Shown here piece after piece: positions 27,223 to 36,142 of a stretch of DNA of 64,000 bases. This DNA comes from Escherichia coli. GTDB taxonomy: Bacteria > Pseudomonadota > Gammaproteobacteria > Enterobacterales > Enterobacteriaceae. Where the stretch lies: contig NZ_AP027764.1 of NCBI RefSeq assembly GCF_036503815.1, forward strand, positions 868,001-932,000. The letters run 5' to 3'. Both the position numbers and the translations under genes were made by a program. Positions within the stretch are counted from its first letter, which is position 1; each line of letters starts with the position of its first letter. Under the pieces are notes generated by a model that made no database searches, was not told the origin of the DNA, and was given only the letters and a program-made list of their open reading frames with translations.

Positions 27223-27732
27223 ATGGCGACGCTGACAGAAGATGATGTGCTTGAGCAACTGGACGCACAGGACAATTTATTGTCATTTATGAAAACTGCA
27301 CATGCCATTTTGCTCCAGGGGATACGCCAGTTTCTGCCGTCGCTGTTTGTCGATAACGATGAAGAGATCGTGGAATATGCAGTGAAGCCGTTACTCGCTC
27401 AAAGCGGCCCGCTTGACGATATTGATGTTGCGCTACGTTTGATTTTTGCGCTGGGGAAAATGGACAAATGGCTGTATGCCGATATCACGCACTTTTCCCA
27501 GTTCTGGCATTACCTGAATGAACAGGATGAAACGCCCGGATTTGCCGATGACATTACCTGGGATTTTATCAGCAACGTCAATAGCATAACCCGCAATGCG
27601 ACGCTCTATGACGCGTTAAAAGCGATGAAGTTCGCTGATTTCGCCGTCTGGTCAGAGGTGCGTTTTAGTGGGATGGTCAAAACGGCGCTGACGCTGGCAG
27701 TAACGACCACCTTAAAGGAATTAACGCCGTGA
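27223..27732 (+). CDS. yggD: MtlR-family protein YggD (fumarase E)
   Basis: 169-residue protein of the mannitol repressor (MtlR) family by sequence: LEQLDAQDNLLSFMKTAHAIL at the start, PLDDIDVALRLIFALGKMDKWL in the middle. E. coli YggD has been reported to possess fumarase activity and is also named FumE; the MtlR similarity and PTS context instead suggest regulation. Both possibilities remain open from sequence alone. Its TGA overlaps the GTG start of yggC. Confidence 0.85.
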   Translation: MATLTEDDVLEQLDAQDNLLSFMKTAHAILLQGIRQFLPSLFVDNDEEIVEYAVKPLLAQSGPLDDIDVALRLIFALGKMDKWLYADITHFSQFWHYLNEQDETPGFADDITWDFISNVNSITRNATLYDALKAMKFADFAVWSEVRFSGMVKTALTLAVTTTLKELTP

Positions 27733-28442
27733 AAATCGAACTGACGGTGAATGGATTGAAGGTACAGGCGCAGTACCCGAACGAAGAGATTGAAAATGTG
27801 CATAAACCGTTGCTGCGTATGCTGGCAGCCTTACAGACGGTAAATCCGCAGCGGCGTACCGTGGTTTTTCTTTGCGCTCCGCCGGGGACGGGTAAATCTA
27901 CCCTAACCACTTTCTGGGAATATCTCGCGCAACAAGACCCGGAACTACCCGCTATTCAGACGCTGCCGATGGATGGTTTTCACCATTACAATAGCTGGCT
28001 GGATGCGCATCAATTGCGCCCCTTTAAAGGCGCACCAGAGACATTCGATGTGGCAAAACTGGCGGAAAATCTGCGCCAGGTAATGGAAGGGGATTGTACG
28101 TGGCCGCAGTACGATCGACAAAAGCATGATCCTGTTGAAGATGCGTTGCACGTTACCGCACCACTCGTCATCGTCGAAGGAAACTGGTTGTTGCTGGATG
28201 ACGAGAAGTGGCGGGCGTTGGCATCTTTCTGCGATTTTTCTGTTTTTATTCATGCCCCCGTTCAAATTCTGCGGGAACGCTTGATTAGTCGTAAAATTGC
28301 GGGGGGATTATCGCGGGATGAAGCTGAAGCTTTTTATGCCCGAACCGATGGTCCCAATGTCGAGCGTGTGCTGCTGAATAGTTGTCAGGCCAATCTGATA
28401 TTAGAGATGACGGAAGAAGGCAGGTATAACTTCATAAGCTGA
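27729..28442 (+). CDS. yggC: P-loop kinase-like YggC
   Basis: 237-residue protein of the uridine/pantothenate kinase-like P-loop family. Walker A is CAPPGTGKST (about residues 50-59); LPMDGFHHYN holds the substrate/metal Asp, and PLVIVEGNWLLLDDEKW resembles the strand after the lid in uridine kinases; RLISRKIAGGLSRDEAE is the lid-like basic stretch. The substrate is unknown; a sugar or vitamin is likely. GTG start at 27729 overlaps the yggD stop. Last gene of the cmt cluster. Confidence 0.88.
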   Translation: MKIELTVNGLKVQAQYPNEEIENVHKPLLRMLAALQTVNPQRRTVVFLCAPPGTGKSTLTTFWEYLAQQDPELPAIQTLPMDGFHHYNSWLDAHQLRPFKGAPETFDVAKLAENLRQVMEGDCTWPQYDRQKHDPVEDALHVTAPLVIVEGNWLLLDDEKWRALASFCDFSVFIHAPVQILRERLISRKIAGGLSRDEAEAFYARTDGPNVERVLLNSCQANLILEMTEEGRYNFIS

Positions 28443-28516
28443 CAATTTATTCCAGTTATTGTGCGGTTATTATTACGCCAGTCTGGAATAAAGCCTCCTA
28501 CAAGAAGGGAAGAAAA

Positions 28517-28532
28517 TGTGACGTAAGTCAGA
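28517..28532. promoter_or_regulatory. Probable CRP site upstream of epd
   Basis: TGTGA (28517-28521), six bases, TCAGA (28528-28532): nine of ten conserved half-site positions. Confidence 0.55.
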
Positions 28533-28591
28533 TAATTGTCTTCTTTGACTGGACAATCATTCCTTTTATTCCACGTTTCGCTTATTCTAGC

Positions 28592-28603
28592 TGAAGCGTT
28601 TCA
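28592..28603. promoter_or_regulatory. Cra (FruR) operator upstream of epd-pgk
   Basis: TGAAGCGTTTCA, whose other strand reads TGAAACGCTTCA, is a close match to the Cra consensus. Cra is a known repressor of the epd-pgk promoter. Confidence 0.75.
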
Positions 28604-28726
28604 GTCGATTAAATGTTCGACAATTAACCAATCAGTCGCAGTTTGCGACAGGTAAGGTTTCCCCGGACGATTTGCTGGATTACTCTGTCTGGCAAATTTG
28701 CTCAGGGAAAACCTTGCAGGAGATCT

Positions 28727-29746
28727 ATGACCGTACGCGTAGCGATAAATGGCTTCGGTCGCATCGGGCGTAATGTGGTTCGTGCTTTGTATGAATCCGG
28801 ACGCCGGGCGGAAATTACCGTGGTGGCAATCAACGAACTGGCGGATGCTGCGGGCATGGCGCATTTGTTGAAATATGACACCAGTCATGGCCGTTTTGCA
28901 TGGGAAGTACGACAGGAACGCGATCAACTTTTTGTTGGTGATGACGCCATCCGCGTATTGCATGAACGTTCGCTGCAATCGCTTCCCTGGCGTGAACTAG
29001 GCGTTGATGTGGTTCTCGACTGCACCGGCGTATATGGCTCCCGCGAGCATGGCGAAGCACATATTGCCGCCGGGGCCAAAAAAGTGCTCTTTTCACATCC
29101 TGGTAGTAACGATCTCGACGCGACCGTGGTTTACGGCGTCAATCAGGATCAACTTCGTGCGGAACACCTCATCGTTTCTAACGCTTCCTGTACCACGAAT
29201 TGCATAATTCCCGTCATCAAATTGTTAGATGATGCGTACGGTATTGAGTCCGGCACTGTGACCACAATTCACTCCGCCATGCACGATCAACAGGTTATTG
29301 ATGCATATCATCCTGACCTGCGTCGCACCCGGGCAGCCAGCCAGTCGATCATTCCAGTCGATACTAAACTGGCCGCCGGTATCACACGATTTTTTCCGCA
29401 ATTTAACGATCGCTTTGAAGCAATTGCGGTGCGTGTACCAACCATAAATGTGACGGCAATCGATTTAAGCGTGACGGTGAAGAAACCTGTAAAAGCCAAT
29501 GAAGTCAACCTGTTGCTGCAAAAAGCAGCACAAGGTGCATTTCATGGTATAGTTGACTATACGGAATTGCCGTTGGTCTCTGTAGATTTTAACCACGATC
29601 CGCACAGTGCCATTGTCGATGGCACCCAAACCCGGGTCAGTGGCGCACACCTGATCAAAACGTTGGTCTGGTGCGATAACGAATGGGGCTTTGCTAACCG
29701 AATGCTCGACACGACGTTAGCTATGGCTACTGTTGCTTTCAGGTAA
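28727..29746 (+). CDS. epd: Erythrose-4-phosphate dehydrogenase
   Basis: 339-residue GAPDH-like NAD enzyme that oxidises erythrose 4-phosphate to 4-phosphoerythronate, the first step of pyridoxal phosphate synthesis. [19 protein letters not shown] is the Rossmann start, [11 protein letters not shown] holds the catalytic Cys, [16 protein letters not shown] replaces the GAPDH TTVHA...TQ motif, and [13 protein letters not shown] closes the active site. The ATG at 28727 follows an AGGAG ribosome binding site. It heads the epd-pgk operon, with fbaA next, under Cra and CRP sites. Confidence 0.97.
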
Positions 29747-29795
29747 GACGCAAGCAGCGTCTGCAAAACTTTTAGAATCAACGAGAGGATTCACC

Positions 29796-30959
29796 ATGTC
29801 TGTAATTAAGATGACCGATCTGGATCTTGCTGGGAAACGTGTATTTATCCGTGCGGATCTGAACGTACCAGTAAAAGACGGGAAAGTAACCAGCGACGCG
29901 CGTATCCGTGCTTCTCTGCCGACCATCGAACTGGCCCTGAAACAAGGCGCGAAAGTGATGGTAACTTCCCACCTGGGTCGTCCTACCGAAGGCGAGTACA
30001 ACGAAGAATTCTCTCTGCTGCCGGTTGTTAACTACCTGAAAGACAAACTGTCTAACCCGGTTCGTCTGGTTAAAGATTACCTCGACGGCGTTGACGTTGC
30101 TGAAGGTGAACTGGTTGTTCTGGAAAACGTTCGCTTCAACAAAGGCGAGAAGAAAGACGACGAAACCCTGTCCAAAAAATATGCTGCACTGTGTGACGTG
30201 TTCGTAATGGACGCATTCGGTACTGCTCACCGCGCGCAGGCTTCTACTCACGGTATCGGTAAATTCGCTGATGTTGCGTGCGCAGGCCCGCTGCTGGCAG
30301 CTGAACTGGACGCGCTGGGTAAAGCACTGAAAGAACCTGCTCGCCCGATGGTGGCTATCGTTGGTGGTTCTAAAGTATCTACCAAACTGACCGTTCTGGA
30401 TTCCCTGTCCAAAATCGCTGACCAGCTGATCGTGGGGGGTGGTATCGCTAACACCTTTATCGCGGCACAAGGCCACGATGTGGGTAAATCCCTGTACGAA
30501 GCTGACCTGGTTGACGAAGCAAAACGTCTGCTGACCACCTGCAACATTCCGGTTCCGTCTGACGTTCGCGTAGCAACTGAGTTCTCTGAAACAGCACCGG
30601 CTACCCTGAAATCTGTTAACGATGTGAAAGCTGACGAGCAGATCCTGGATATCGGCGATGCTTCTGCGCAGGAACTGGCTGAAATCCTGAAGAATGCGAA
30701 AACCATTCTGTGGAACGGCCCGGTTGGCGTGTTCGAATTCCCGAACTTCCGCAAAGGTACTGAAATCGTGGCTAACGCTATCGCAGACAGCGAAGCGTTC
30801 TCCATCGCTGGCGGCGGCGACACTCTGGCAGCAATCGACCTGTTCGGCATTGCTGACAAAATCTCCTACATCTCCACTGGCGGCGGCGCATTCCTCGAAT
30901 TCGTGGAAGGTAAAGTACTGCCTGCAGTAGCGATGCTCGAAGAGCGCGCTAAGAAGTAA
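29796..30959 (+). CDS. pgk: Phosphoglycerate kinase
   Basis: 387-residue glycolytic kinase transferring phosphate from 1,3-bisphosphoglycerate to ADP. The N-domain signature [17 protein letters not shown] and basic patch [13 protein letters not shown] bind the substrate; [13 protein letters not shown] and [15 protein letters not shown], with the C-terminal [12 protein letters not shown], make the nucleotide site. The start at 29796 follows a GAGAGGA ribosome binding site, 49 bp after epd. The codon choice is strongly biased, as expected of a highly expressed gene. Confidence 0.99.
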
Positions 30960-30965
30960 AAAATC

Positions 30966-30990
30966 ACAGGGCAGGGAAACCTGCCCTTGT
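30966..30990 (+). terminator. Hairpin after pgk
   Basis: AGGGCAGG / CCTGCCCT stem (30968-30975 and 30980-30987) with a tetraloop, followed by TGTTG only. Probably a weak attenuator or mRNA 3'-end hairpin between pgk and fbaA. Confidence 0.5.
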
Positions 30991-31014
30991 TGCAGCGCGC
31001 TTTTAGAGCACGCA

Positions 31015-31147
31015 TTTTTTCATACTCTAAATAATTCGAGTTGCAGGAAGGCGACAAGAGAGTGAATCCCCAGTAGCTTACATAAGTAAGTGACTGGGGT
31101 GAGCGAACGCAGACGCAGCACATGCAACTTGAAGTATGACGAGTATA
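31015..31147. repeat. RSA-type interspersed repeat between pgk and fbaA
   Basis: About 130 bp with inverted ends: CATACTC...TTCGAGTTGCA on the left and TGCAACTTGAAGTATGACG on the right, around a second palindromic part (CCCCAGTAGCTTACATAAGT / AAGTGACTGGGG). I recognise it as the enterobacterial intergenic repeat often called RSA, present a few times per E. coli genome. It forms most of the fbaA 5' region. Confidence 0.65.
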
Positions 31148-31173
31148 AGGCCCGACGATACAGGACAAGAGAC

Positions 31174-32253
31174 ATGTCTAAGATTTTTGATTTCGTAAAA
31201 CCTGGCGTAATCACTGGTGATGACGTACAGAAAGTTTTCCAGGTAGCAAAAGAAAACAACTTCGCACTGCCAGCAGTAAACTGCGTCGGTACTGACTCCA
31301 TCAACGCCGTACTGGAAACCGCTGCTAAAGTTAAAGCGCCGGTTATCGTTCAGTTCTCCAACGGTGGTGCTTCCTTTATCGCTGGTAAAGGCGTGAAATC
31401 TGACGTTCCGCAGGGCGCTGCTATCCTGGGTGCGATCTCTGGTGCGCATCACGTTCATCAGATGGCTGAACATTATGGTGTTCCGGTTATCCTGCACACT
31501 GACCACTGCGCGAAGAAACTGCTGCCGTGGATCGACGGTCTGCTGGACGCAGGTGAAAAACACTTCGCTGCTACCGGTAAGCCGCTGTTCTCTTCTCACA
31601 TGATCGACCTGTCTGAAGAATCTCTGCAAGAGAACATTGAAATCTGCTCTAAATACCTGGAGCGCATGTCCAAAATCGGCATGACTCTGGAAATCGAACT
31701 GGGTTGCACCGGTGGTGAAGAAGACGGCGTGGACAACAGCCACATGGACGCTTCTGCACTGTACACCCAGCCGGAAGACGTTGATTACGCATACACCGAG
31801 CTGAGCAAAATCAGCCCGCGCTTCACCATCGCAGCTTCCTTCGGTAACGTACACGGCGTATACAAGCCGGGTAACGTTGTTCTGACTCCGACCATCCTGC
31901 GTGACTCTCAGGAATATGTTTCCAAGAAACACAACCTGCCGCACAACAGCCTGAACTTCGTATTCCACGGCGGTTCCGGTTCTACTGCTCAGGAAATCAA
32001 AGACTCCGTAAGCTACGGCGTAGTGAAAATGAACATCGATACCGATACCCAATGGGCAACCTGGGAAGGTGTTCTGAACTACTACAAAGCGAACGAAGCT
32101 TATCTGCAGGGTCAGTTGGGCAACCCGAAAGGCGAAGATCAGCCGAACAAGAAATACTACGATCCGCGCGTATGGCTGCGTGCCGGTCAGACTTCGATGA
32201 TCGCTCGTCTGGAAAAAGCATTCCAGGAACTGAACGCGATCGACGTTCTGTAA
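31174..32253 (+). CDS. fbaA: Fructose-bisphosphate aldolase, class II
   Basis: 359-residue zinc aldolase of glycolysis and gluconeogenesis. Zinc ligands include His110 in VILHTDHCAKKLLPW and the residues of EIELGCTGGEEDGVD; ASFGNVHGVYKPGNVVL and FVFHGGSGSTAQEI bind phosphate. Start at 31174 gives MSKIFDFVKPG, with an AAGAGA ribosome binding site. It lies downstream of epd-pgk, separated by the RSA repeat, and ends at a terminator. Confidence 0.99.
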   Translation: MSKIFDFVKPGVITGDDVQKVFQVAKENNFALPAVNCVGTDSINAVLETAAKVKAPVIVQFSNGGASFIAGKGVKSDVPQGAAILGAISGAHHVHQMAEHYGVPVILHTDHCAKKLLPWIDGLLDAGEKHFAATGKPLFSSHMIDLSEESLQENIEICSKYLERMSKIGMTLEIELGCTGGEEDGVDNSHMDASALYTQPEDVDYAYTELSKISPRFTIAASFGNVHGVYKPGNVVLTPTILRDSQEYVSKKHNLPHNSLNFVFHGGSGSTAQEIKDSVSYGVVKMNIDTDTQWATWEGVLNYYKANEAYLQGQLGNPKGEDQPNKKYYDPRVWLRAGQTSMIARLEKAFQELNAIDVL

Positions 32254-32275
32254 GATATTCCTTTCTGCTTATCTC

Positions 32276-32301
32276 AAGGCCCGCTCTGCGGGTCTTTTTT
32301 T
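32276..32301 (+). terminator. fbaA terminator, first copy
   Basis: CCCGC TCT GCGGG (32280-32292) followed by TCTTTTTTT. A near-identical copy lies 168 bp downstream. Confidence 0.85.
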
Positions 32302-32317
32302 CGCCAAAAGAAAAAAT

Positions 32318-32415
32318 GCCTGATGCGCTACGCTTATCAGGCCTACACGTATCCTGCAATATATTGAATTTGCAGGTTTTTGTAGGCTGGATAAGGCGTT
32401 AAAGCCGCATCCGGT
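32318..32415. repeat. BIME between two terminator copies after fbaA
   Basis: REP unit GCCTGATGCGC...TTATCAGGC (32318-32342), spacer with CTGCAATATATTGAATTTGCAG, then an inverted REP unit GGCTGGATAAGGCG...CGCATCCGGT (32385-32415). It contains an unoccupied IS621-type target (ATCAGGCCTACACG, 32336-32349). Confidence 0.85.
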
Positions 32416-32444
32416 ATGACAAAGCGCACATTGATATCTGTCTG

Positions 32445-32477
32445 AGGCCCGCTCTGCGGATCTTTTTTCACCAAAAG
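32445..32477 (+). terminator. Second copy of the fbaA terminator
   Basis: Repeats the first copy almost exactly: AGGCCCGCTCTGCGG then ATC and six T, then CCAAAAG shared with the first copy after small changes. Confidence 0.75.
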
Positions 32478-32610
32478 CAAGGTGATGCAGATGAGAAATC
32501 TGTGATCTATTTGGCAAAATTATGCTTTATTGTTTACCCTTGTCAGACTGCCCGTCATAAGGCGGCGGAGTGTATTTCTCCATTTTGAGTCAGTTGAAAA
32601 GGAATATTGA

Positions 32611-33471
32611 ATGGAAGATTTGAATGTTGTCGATAGCATAAACGGCGCGGGGAGCTGGCTGGTGGCTAACCAGGCGCTGCTGCTAAGTTATGCAGTAAAC
32701 ATCGTGGCGGCACTCGCGATCATCATCGTTGGTTTGATTATCGCGCGGATGATTTCCAACGCGGTGAATCGCCTGATGATCTCCCGTAAAATCGATGCCA
32801 CCGTTGCTGATTTTCTTTCTGCATTAGTCCGTTACGGAATTATCGCCTTTACGCTAATCGCTGCACTGGGCCGCGTGGGCGTACAAACAGCGTCAGTCAT
32901 TGCTGTACTCGGTGCCGCCGGCTTAGCTGTTGGTCTGGCTTTGCAGGGGTCACTGTCTAACCTGGCCGCTGGCGTGTTACTGGTCATGTTCCGCCCGTTC
33001 CGTGCCGGAGAATATGTTGACCTCGGCGGCGTAGCCGGTACTGTGCTGAGCGTGCAGATTTTCTCCACCACCATGCGTACTGCAGACGGTAAAATTATCG
33101 TTATTCCGAACGGTAAAATTATTGCCGGGAATATTATTAACTTCTCCCGCGAGCCAGTTCGCCGTAACGAATTTATTATTGGCGTGGCGTATGATTCCGA
33201 TATCGATCAGGTTAAGCAGATCCTGACCGATATTATCCAGTCTGAAGACCGCATTTTGAAAGATCGCGAAATGACTGTGCGTCTGAACGAACTTGGCGCA
33301 TCGTCGATTAATTTCGTGGTCCGCGTCTGGAGCAAAAGCGGCGATCTACAAAACGTGTACTGGGATGTGCTGGAGCGTATTAAACGTGAATTTGATGCCG
33401 CCGGTATCAGCTTCCCATACCCGCAAATGGATGTGAACTTTAAGCGGGTGAAAGAAGACAAAGCTGCATAA
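32611..33471 (+). CDS. mscS: Small-conductance mechanosensitive channel MscS
   Basis: 286-residue heptameric channel that opens on membrane tension and protects against hypo-osmotic shock. Three N-terminal membrane helices are visible (about 29-57, 68-91, 96-128); the third, pore-lining helix has the Gly/Ala pattern AVLGAAGLAVGLALQGSLSNLAAG. The soluble beta and alpha-beta cage follows (FRPFRAGEYVDLGGVAGTV, VVIPNGKI-type IVIPNGKIIAGNIINFS). Length as in E. coli MscS (formerly YggB). It is monocistronic. Confidence 0.98.
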   Translation: MEDLNVVDSINGAGSWLVANQALLLSYAVNIVAALAIIIVGLIIARMISNAVNRLMISRKIDATVADFLSALVRYGIIAFTLIAALGRVGVQTASVIAVLGAAGLAVGLALQGSLSNLAAGVLLVMFRPFRAGEYVDLGGVAGTVLSVQIFSTTMRTADGKIIVIPNGKIIAGNIINFSREPVRRNEFIIGVAYDSDIDQVKQILTDIIQSEDRILKDREMTVRLNELGASSINFVVRVWSKSGDLQNVYWDVLERIKREFDAAGISFPYPQMDVNFKRVKEDKAA

Positions 33472-33479
33472 TCAACGCT

Positions 33480-33520
33480 GAGGCCAGATAATACTCTCTG
33501 GCCTCTCTCTTATTAGTTTT
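33480..33520 (+). terminator. mscS terminator
   Basis: GAGGCCAGA / TCTGGCCTC stem (33480-33488 and 33497-33505) followed by TCTCTTATTAGTTTTT. Confidence 0.7.
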
Positions 33521-33609
33521 TCTGATTGCCAATTAATATTATCAATTTCCGCTAATAACAATCCCGCGATATAGTCTCTGCATCAGATACTTAATTCGGA
33601 ATATCCAAC

Positions 33610-34245
33610 GTGTTTTCTTATTACTTTCAAGGTCTTGCACTTGGGGCGGCTATGATCCTACCGCTCGGTCCACAAAATGCTTTTGTGATGAATCAGGGCA
33701 TTCGTCGTCAGTACCACATAATGATTGCCTTACTTTGTGCTATCAGCGATTTGGTCCTGATTTGCGCCGGGATTTTTGGTGGCAGTGCGTTATTGATGCA
33801 GTCGCCGTGGTTGCTTGCGCTGGTCACCTGGGGCGGCGTAGCCTTCTTGCTGTGGTATGGTTTTGGCGCTTTTAAAACAGCAATGAGCAGTAATATTGAG
33901 TTAGCCAGTGCCGAAGTCATGAAGCAAGGCAGATGGAAAATTATCGCCACCATGTTGGCAGTGACCTGGCTGAATCCGCATGTTTACCTGGATACTTTTG
34001 TTGTACTGGGCAGCCTTGGTGGGCAGCTTGACGTCGAACCAAAACGTTGGTTTGCGCTCGGGACAATTAGCGCCTCTTTCCTGTGGTTCTTTGGTCTGGC
34101 TCTTCTCGCAGCCTGGCTGGCACCGCGCCTGCGCACGGCAAAATCACAGCGCATTATCAATCTGGTAGTGGGATGTGTTATGTGGTTTATTGCCTTGCAG
34201 CTGGCGAGAGACGGTATTGCGCATGCACAAGCCTTGTTCAGTTAG
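33610..34245 (+). CDS. argO: Arginine exporter ArgO
   Basis: 211-residue LysE-family exporter of arginine and canavanine. It starts at GTG 33610, which gives MFSYYFQGLALGAAMILPLGPQNAFVMNQG, the LysE signature; five to six hydrophobic segments follow, with the conserved WLNPHVYLDT. Its known activator ArgP is encoded in this window at 41773-42666. The A+T-rich 100 bp upstream fits ArgP and Lrp control, but I cannot place the sites precisely. Confidence 0.96.
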   Translation: MFSYYFQGLALGAAMILPLGPQNAFVMNQGIRRQYHIMIALLCAISDLVLICAGIFGGSALLMQSPWLLALVTWGGVAFLLWYGFGAFKTAMSSNIELASAEVMKQGRWKIIATMLAVTWLNPHVYLDTFVVLGSLGGQLDVEPKRWFALGTISASFLWFFGLALLAAWLAPRLRTAKSQRIINLVVGCVMWFIALQLARDGIAHAQALFS

Positions 34246-34337
34246 GCGCTATCTGATGGAAAAATAAAACAGAGGCGCTAAGCTTGCCTCCAGAGGTCCT
34301 GAATTTTGGGCAAGTCAATTAACACGGAGAGACTAAC

Positions 34338-35078
34338 GTGAAGTTCAAAGTTATCGCCCTGGCGGCATTAATGGGTATTAGCGGGATGGCAGCGCAGGCT
34401 AACGAATTGCCGGATGGACCGCATATTGTCACCTCCGGTACGGCAAGCGTGGATGCGGTGCCAGACATTGCCACTCTTGCGATTGAAGTCAACGTGGCCG
34501 CGAAGGATGCCGCTACTGCCAAGAAACAGGCGGATGAGCGCGTCGCACAATACATTTCCTTCCTTGAACTCAATCAGATCGCGAAAAAAGATATCAGCTC
34601 AGCGAACTTACGCACCCAGCCAGATTATGATTATCAGGATGGTAAAAGTATCCTGAAAGGCTACCGTGCTGTGAGAACGGTGGAAGTCACGCTCCGTCAG
34701 TTAGACAAACTGAATTCCTTGCTGGATGGTGCGCTGAAGGCGGGTCTTAACGAAATTCGTTCTGTATCGCTGGGCGTGGCGCAGCCGGATGCCTATAAAG
34801 ACAAAGCGCGTAAGGCAGCGATTGATAACGCGATTCATCAGGCGCAGGAACTGGCGAACGGCTTTCATCGTAAACTAGGGCCGGTATATAGCGTGCGCTA
34901 CCATGTTTCCAACTATCAGCCCAGCCCAATGGTGCGGATGATGAAAGCCGATGCCGCGCCGGTCTCAGCCCAGGAAACTTACGAGCAGGCTGCTATTCAG
35001 TTTGATGATCAGGTCGATGTGGTCTTCCAGTTAGAACCTGTGGATCAACAACCCGCTAAAACACCTGCCGCACAATAA
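34338..35078 (+). CDS. yggE: SIMPL/DUF541 periplasmic protein YggE
   Basis: 246-residue DUF541 (SIMPL) protein with a Sec signal peptide (MKFKVIALAALMGISGMAAQA). E. coli YggE is described as an oxidative-stress defence protein that lowers reactive oxygen species; the mechanism is unknown. Typical blocks: IVTSGTASVDAVPDIATLAIEV and GYRAVRTVEVTLRQLDKLNSLLDGAL. It is monocistronic, 92 bp after argO, and ends at a hairpin. Confidence 0.93.
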   Translation: MKFKVIALAALMGISGMAAQANELPDGPHIVTSGTASVDAVPDIATLAIEVNVAAKDAATAKKQADERVAQYISFLELNQIAKKDISSANLRTQPDYDYQDGKSILKGYRAVRTVEVTLRQLDKLNSLLDGALKAGLNEIRSVSLGVAQPDAYKDKARKAAIDNAIHQAQELANGFHRKLGPVYSVRYHVSNYQPSPMVRMMKADAAPVSAQETYEQAAIQFDDQVDVVFQLEPVDQQPAKTPAAQ

Positions 35079-35085
35079 TACTTGT

Positions 35086-35107
35086 AGCCCGACGTATTGG
35101 TCGGGCT
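35086..35107 (+). terminator. Hairpin after yggE
   Basis: AGCCCGAC / GTCGGGCT stem (35086-35093 and 35100-35107), 6-nt loop, no clear T run. Confidence 0.5.
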
Positions 35108-35245
35108 AATGCCTTTACCCGATATTGCCTCCTTTTTCTGTAATTTTCTGTAAAACCATGACGTAATCACCTATCTTTGCTCGCGGTTTCATCAAGGATA
35201 GGCTGACTGAAACGGTTAAGCGGACAAGGATGCGGGGGAGCGGGG

Positions 35246-36142
35246 ATGGACATTTTTATTTCGAAAAAGATGCGCAATTTCATTTTATTAGCGCAAACCA
35301 ATAATATTGCCCGGGCGGCAGAAAAAATCCATATGACGGCTTCGCCATTTGGCAAAAGCATTGCCGCGCTGGAAGAACAAATTGGCTATACGCTATTTAC
35401 CCGCAAAGATAATAATATCAGCCTCAATAAAGCCGGGCAGGAACTGTATCAAAAACTGTTCCCGGTTTATCAACGGCTTTCTGCGATTGATAATGAAATC
35501 CATAACTCAGGACGTCGTTCACGAGAAATTGTGATAGGCATAAATAATACTTATCCGACCATTATTTTTGATCAGTTGATTAGTCTCGGAGATAAGTACG
35601 AAGGCGTGACCGCCCAGCCAGTTGAGTTCAGCGAAAACGGCGTTATCGATAATCTTTTTGACCGTCAGTTAGATTTTATAATCTCCCCACAGCATGTATC
35701 TGCACGAGTTCAGGAACTGGAAAACCTGACTATCAGTGAACTACCACCGCTGCGATTGGGCTTTCTCGTTTCTCGCCGTTATGAAGAGCGACAAGAGCAA
35801 GAGTTGCTTCAGGAGCTACCCTGGCTACAAATGCGCTTTCAGAACCGGGCCAACTTCGAAGCAATGATTGATGCGAATATGCGTCCTTGTGGGATCAATC
35901 CCACAATTATTTATCGACCTTACAGTTTTATGGCCAAAATCAGCGCCGTGGAGCGCGGACATTTTCTGACGGTGATCCCGCATTTTGCCTGGCGACTGGT
36001 GAATCCGGCAACGCTGAAATATTTTGATGCGCCGCACAGGCCGATGTATATGCAGGAATATCTTTATTCAATCAGAAATCATCGTTATACCGCCACGATG
36101 CTTCAGCATATTGCTGAAGATCGTGACGGGACGAGTCATTAA
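35246..36142 (+). CDS. ygfI: LysR-family regulator YgfI
   Basis: 298-residue predicted LysR-type regulator. The N-terminal helix-turn-helix runs through NFILLAQTNNIARAAEKIHMTASPFGKSIAALEEQIGYTLF; the rest is the periplasmic-binding-protein-like effector domain. Note the unusual SPFGKS in place of the common SAVSRQ recognition helix. Its target and effector are not established. It converges on scpC with a 4-bp overlap of the stops, so it is not the usual divergent arrangement with a target operon. Confidence 0.9.
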   Translation: MDIFISKKMRNFILLAQTNNIARAAEKIHMTASPFGKSIAALEEQIGYTLFTRKDNNISLNKAGQELYQKLFPVYQRLSAIDNEIHNSGRRSREIVIGINNTYPTIIFDQLISLGDKYEGVTAQPVEFSENGVIDNLFDRQLDFIISPQHVSARVQELENLTISELPPLRLGFLVSRRYEERQEQELLQELPWLQMRFQNRANFEAMIDANMRPCGINPTIIYRPYSFMAKISAVERGHFLTVIPHFAWRLVNPATLKYFDAPHRPMYMQEYLYSIRNHRYTATMLQHIAEDRDGTSH

